Made by a program: the position numbers and the translations under genes
Notes under the pieces: generated by a model
What the model was told of the DNA's origin: nothing
The model's input: the letters and a program-made list of their open reading frames with translations, nothing else
The model's database searches: none
Assembly (NCBI GenBank): GCA_030616665.1
Contig: JAUWWX010000011.1
Coordinates: 1 to 12,681 of the forward strand
Length of the DNA: 12,681 nucleotides
Direction: 5' to 3'
Source of the DNA: an archaeon
Lineage (GTDB): Archaea; Iainarchaeota; Iainarchaeia; Iainarchaeales; GCA-2688035
Part shown: positions 12,455-12,681 of the stretch, one piece after another
Layout: each line of letters begins with the position of its first letter
Position numbering within the stretch: position 1 is the stretch's first letter

Positions 12455-12501
12455 TGCACATGGAAAAAAACCAGCGGTTGTTACAACCGGCTTAATTCCA
12501 T
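12455..12501 (-). other. tRNA-Phe intron 2 (anticodon stem, 30/31), 47 nt
   Basis: Canonical bulge-helix-bulge. The central helix is CACA (12507-12504) with TGTG (12460-12457); bulges are CG|A (12503-12501) and CA|G (12456-12454). The intron helix is TGGAA/TTCCA (12500-12496 with 12465-12461), with an inner hairpin CGGTTG-TAA-CAACCG (12489-12475). The cut lies inside the anticodon stem, so that stem cannot form before this intron is removed. Confidence 0.88.
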
Positions 12502-12513
12502 CGTGTGCTCTCC

Positions 12514-12547
12514 TAAGCCACGCGCATAGTTTCAGCCACAACGCGTT
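12514..12547 (-). other. tRNA-Phe intron 1 (D loop, 18/19), 34 nt
   Basis: Canonical bulge-helix-bulge. The central helix is AGCC (12553-12550) with GGCT (12519-12516); bulges are TG|A (12549-12547) and TA|G (12515-12513), each cut after its second base. The intron helix is ACGCG/CGCGT (12546-12542 with 12524-12520), and an outer 3-bp helix CTC/GAG forms from exon bases. Splicing here restores a standard D loop (AGCCTGGGA). Confidence 0.88.
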
Positions 12548-12595
12548 CAGGCTGAGCTACGGCTCCAACACACTATAAAATTAGCTCTGTGAATG

Positions 12596-12603
12596 TTTTA
12601 AAA
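12596..12603 (-). promoter_or_regulatory. TATA box of tRNA-Phe
   Basis: On the minus strand CTTTTAAAAC surrounds this site. A start about 25 nt downstream falls near 12575, giving a 5' leader of about 9 nt before G1 at 12566. The element overlaps the stop codon of the upstream partial gene. A second AT element (TTTTATA, about 12574-12580) is too close to the mature 5' end to serve. Confidence 0.5.
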
Positions 12604-12681
12604 GCTTGCCATTTTGTGCAGGTGCTCAGCAAGCACATCTTGTTTATATTTTCCTGTGTTGTAGCCTGCTTTCACTATCGC
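12598..12681 (-). CDS. C-terminal end of an unidentified protein (partial)
   Basis: The last 27 codons of a minus-strand gene entering from the right edge, ending AEHLHKMASF then TAA at 12598-12600. The visible peptide runs AIVKAGYNTGKYKQDVLAEH and is amphipathic, helix-like and of ordinary composition. No family can be named from so little. Support is an open frame to the edge, same-strand layout and sensible codons; it could still be chance. Confidence 0.5.
   Translation of the reverse strand, partial: AIVKAGYNTGKYKQDVLAEHLHKMASF

Larger units (their letters stand above)
12365..12566 (-). tRNA. tRNA-Phe(GAA) with four introns
   Basis: The 202-nt gene yields a perfect 74-nt tRNA after removal of four introns. 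Exons (minus strand, 5' to 3'): 12566-12548, 12513-12502, 12454-12448, 12431-12426, 12394-12365. The spliced molecule has acceptor stem GGAGCCG/CGGCTCC, T8-A9, D stem GCTC/GAGC with loop AGCCTGGGA, A26, anticodon stem CACGG/CCGTG, loop CTGAAGA (U33, anticodon GAA, G37), variable GTGTC, T arm GCGGG-TTCAAAT-CCCGC and discriminator A. Every stem is fully paired and all invariant positions are right. Introns lie at positions 18/19, 30/31, 37/38 and 43/44. Exon lengths are 19, 12, 7, 6 and 30 nt; the anticodon is confined to the 7-nt exon. The identity as Phe rests on the GAA anticodon and the G1-C72, A73 context. Confidence 0.92.

Noticed and set aside
12298..12495. Plus-strand open frame across the tRNA, with the peptide string AGFEPATLTVK
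   Set aside because: The GFEPAT-like string is the well-known false translation of a reversed tRNA T arm. The frame lies over the tRNA exons and introns and has no family features.
12525..12541. A second anticodon-like loop (CTGAAAC, with GAA) inside intron 1
   Set aside because: It has U33 and GAA but no flanking stem that pairs, and it lies in the loop of a canonical BHB intron. Using it would break the D arm.
12365..12566. Split (trans-spliced) or permuted tRNA
   Set aside because: Both halves are in normal order on one strand within 202 nt, with one promoter upstream and one oligo-T stop downstream; cis introns explain it fully.
1..12681. Transposons, integrases, att sites, CRISPR arrays, phage genes
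   Set aside because: No transposase or integrase motif, no terminal inverted repeats and no repeat-spacer array were seen. Gene content is housekeeping or surface-related.

Overview
The window looks archaeal, most likely from a small-genome DPANN-type archaeon (Micrarchaeota/Diapherotrites-like; the lineage is an inference). The signs are an RPA-type single-strand DNA-binding protein beside RadA, class I lysyl-tRNA synthetase, the short archaeal form of triosephosphate isomerase, an archaeal 7S/SRP RNA, TATA-box promoters with several leaderless or short-leader genes, and a tRNA gene interrupted by bulge-helix-bulge (BHB) introns. Genes are tightly packed, with abutting or overlapping stop codons.

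Layout. 1-2132: RPA (5' end cut off by the window) and radA on +, a DNA repair/recombination pair. 2143-3027, on -: a small Arg-rich protein with ERRSGKDRR repeats, a COG4997/MazG-like NTP pyrophosphatase, and an EF-Tu-domain-2-like protein. 3095-3327: SRP RNA on +. 3464-3733: a Lys-rich histone H1-like protein with a leaderless promoter. 3734-4734: an operon on - of triosephosphate isomerase and an HPF/RaiA-like protein. 4817-6694: a full-length RelA/SpoT homologue on +, sharing a two-way TATA element with the isomerase/HPF operon. 6781-7527: a KaiC/RAD55-like ATPase. 7524-9116: LysRS-I on -. 9154-11475: a large secreted, membrane-anchored protein with fibronectin/Ig-like domains on -. 11513-12340: a cupin-NUDIX operon on -. 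12365-12566: tRNA-Phe(GAA) on -. 12598-12681: the C-terminal end of an unidentified gene on -.

The standout feature is the tRNA. Read plainly it does not fold, but removing four introns (34, 47, 16 and 31 nt) gives a perfect 74-nt tRNA-Phe. Three introns lie in textbook BHB motifs; the fourth, at the canonical 37/38 site, has a weaker motif. The anticodon sits in a 7-nt exon and the next exon is 6 nt. The BHB geometry suggests an order of splicing.

The second theme is a possible stress/translation-control locus. The RelA/SpoT homologue has an intact (p)ppGpp synthetase domain and a degraded hydrolase domain, and it is transcribed divergently from an HPF-like ribosome-binding candidate. Housecleaning enzymes (MazG-like and NUDIX), SRP RNA and LysRS lie nearby.
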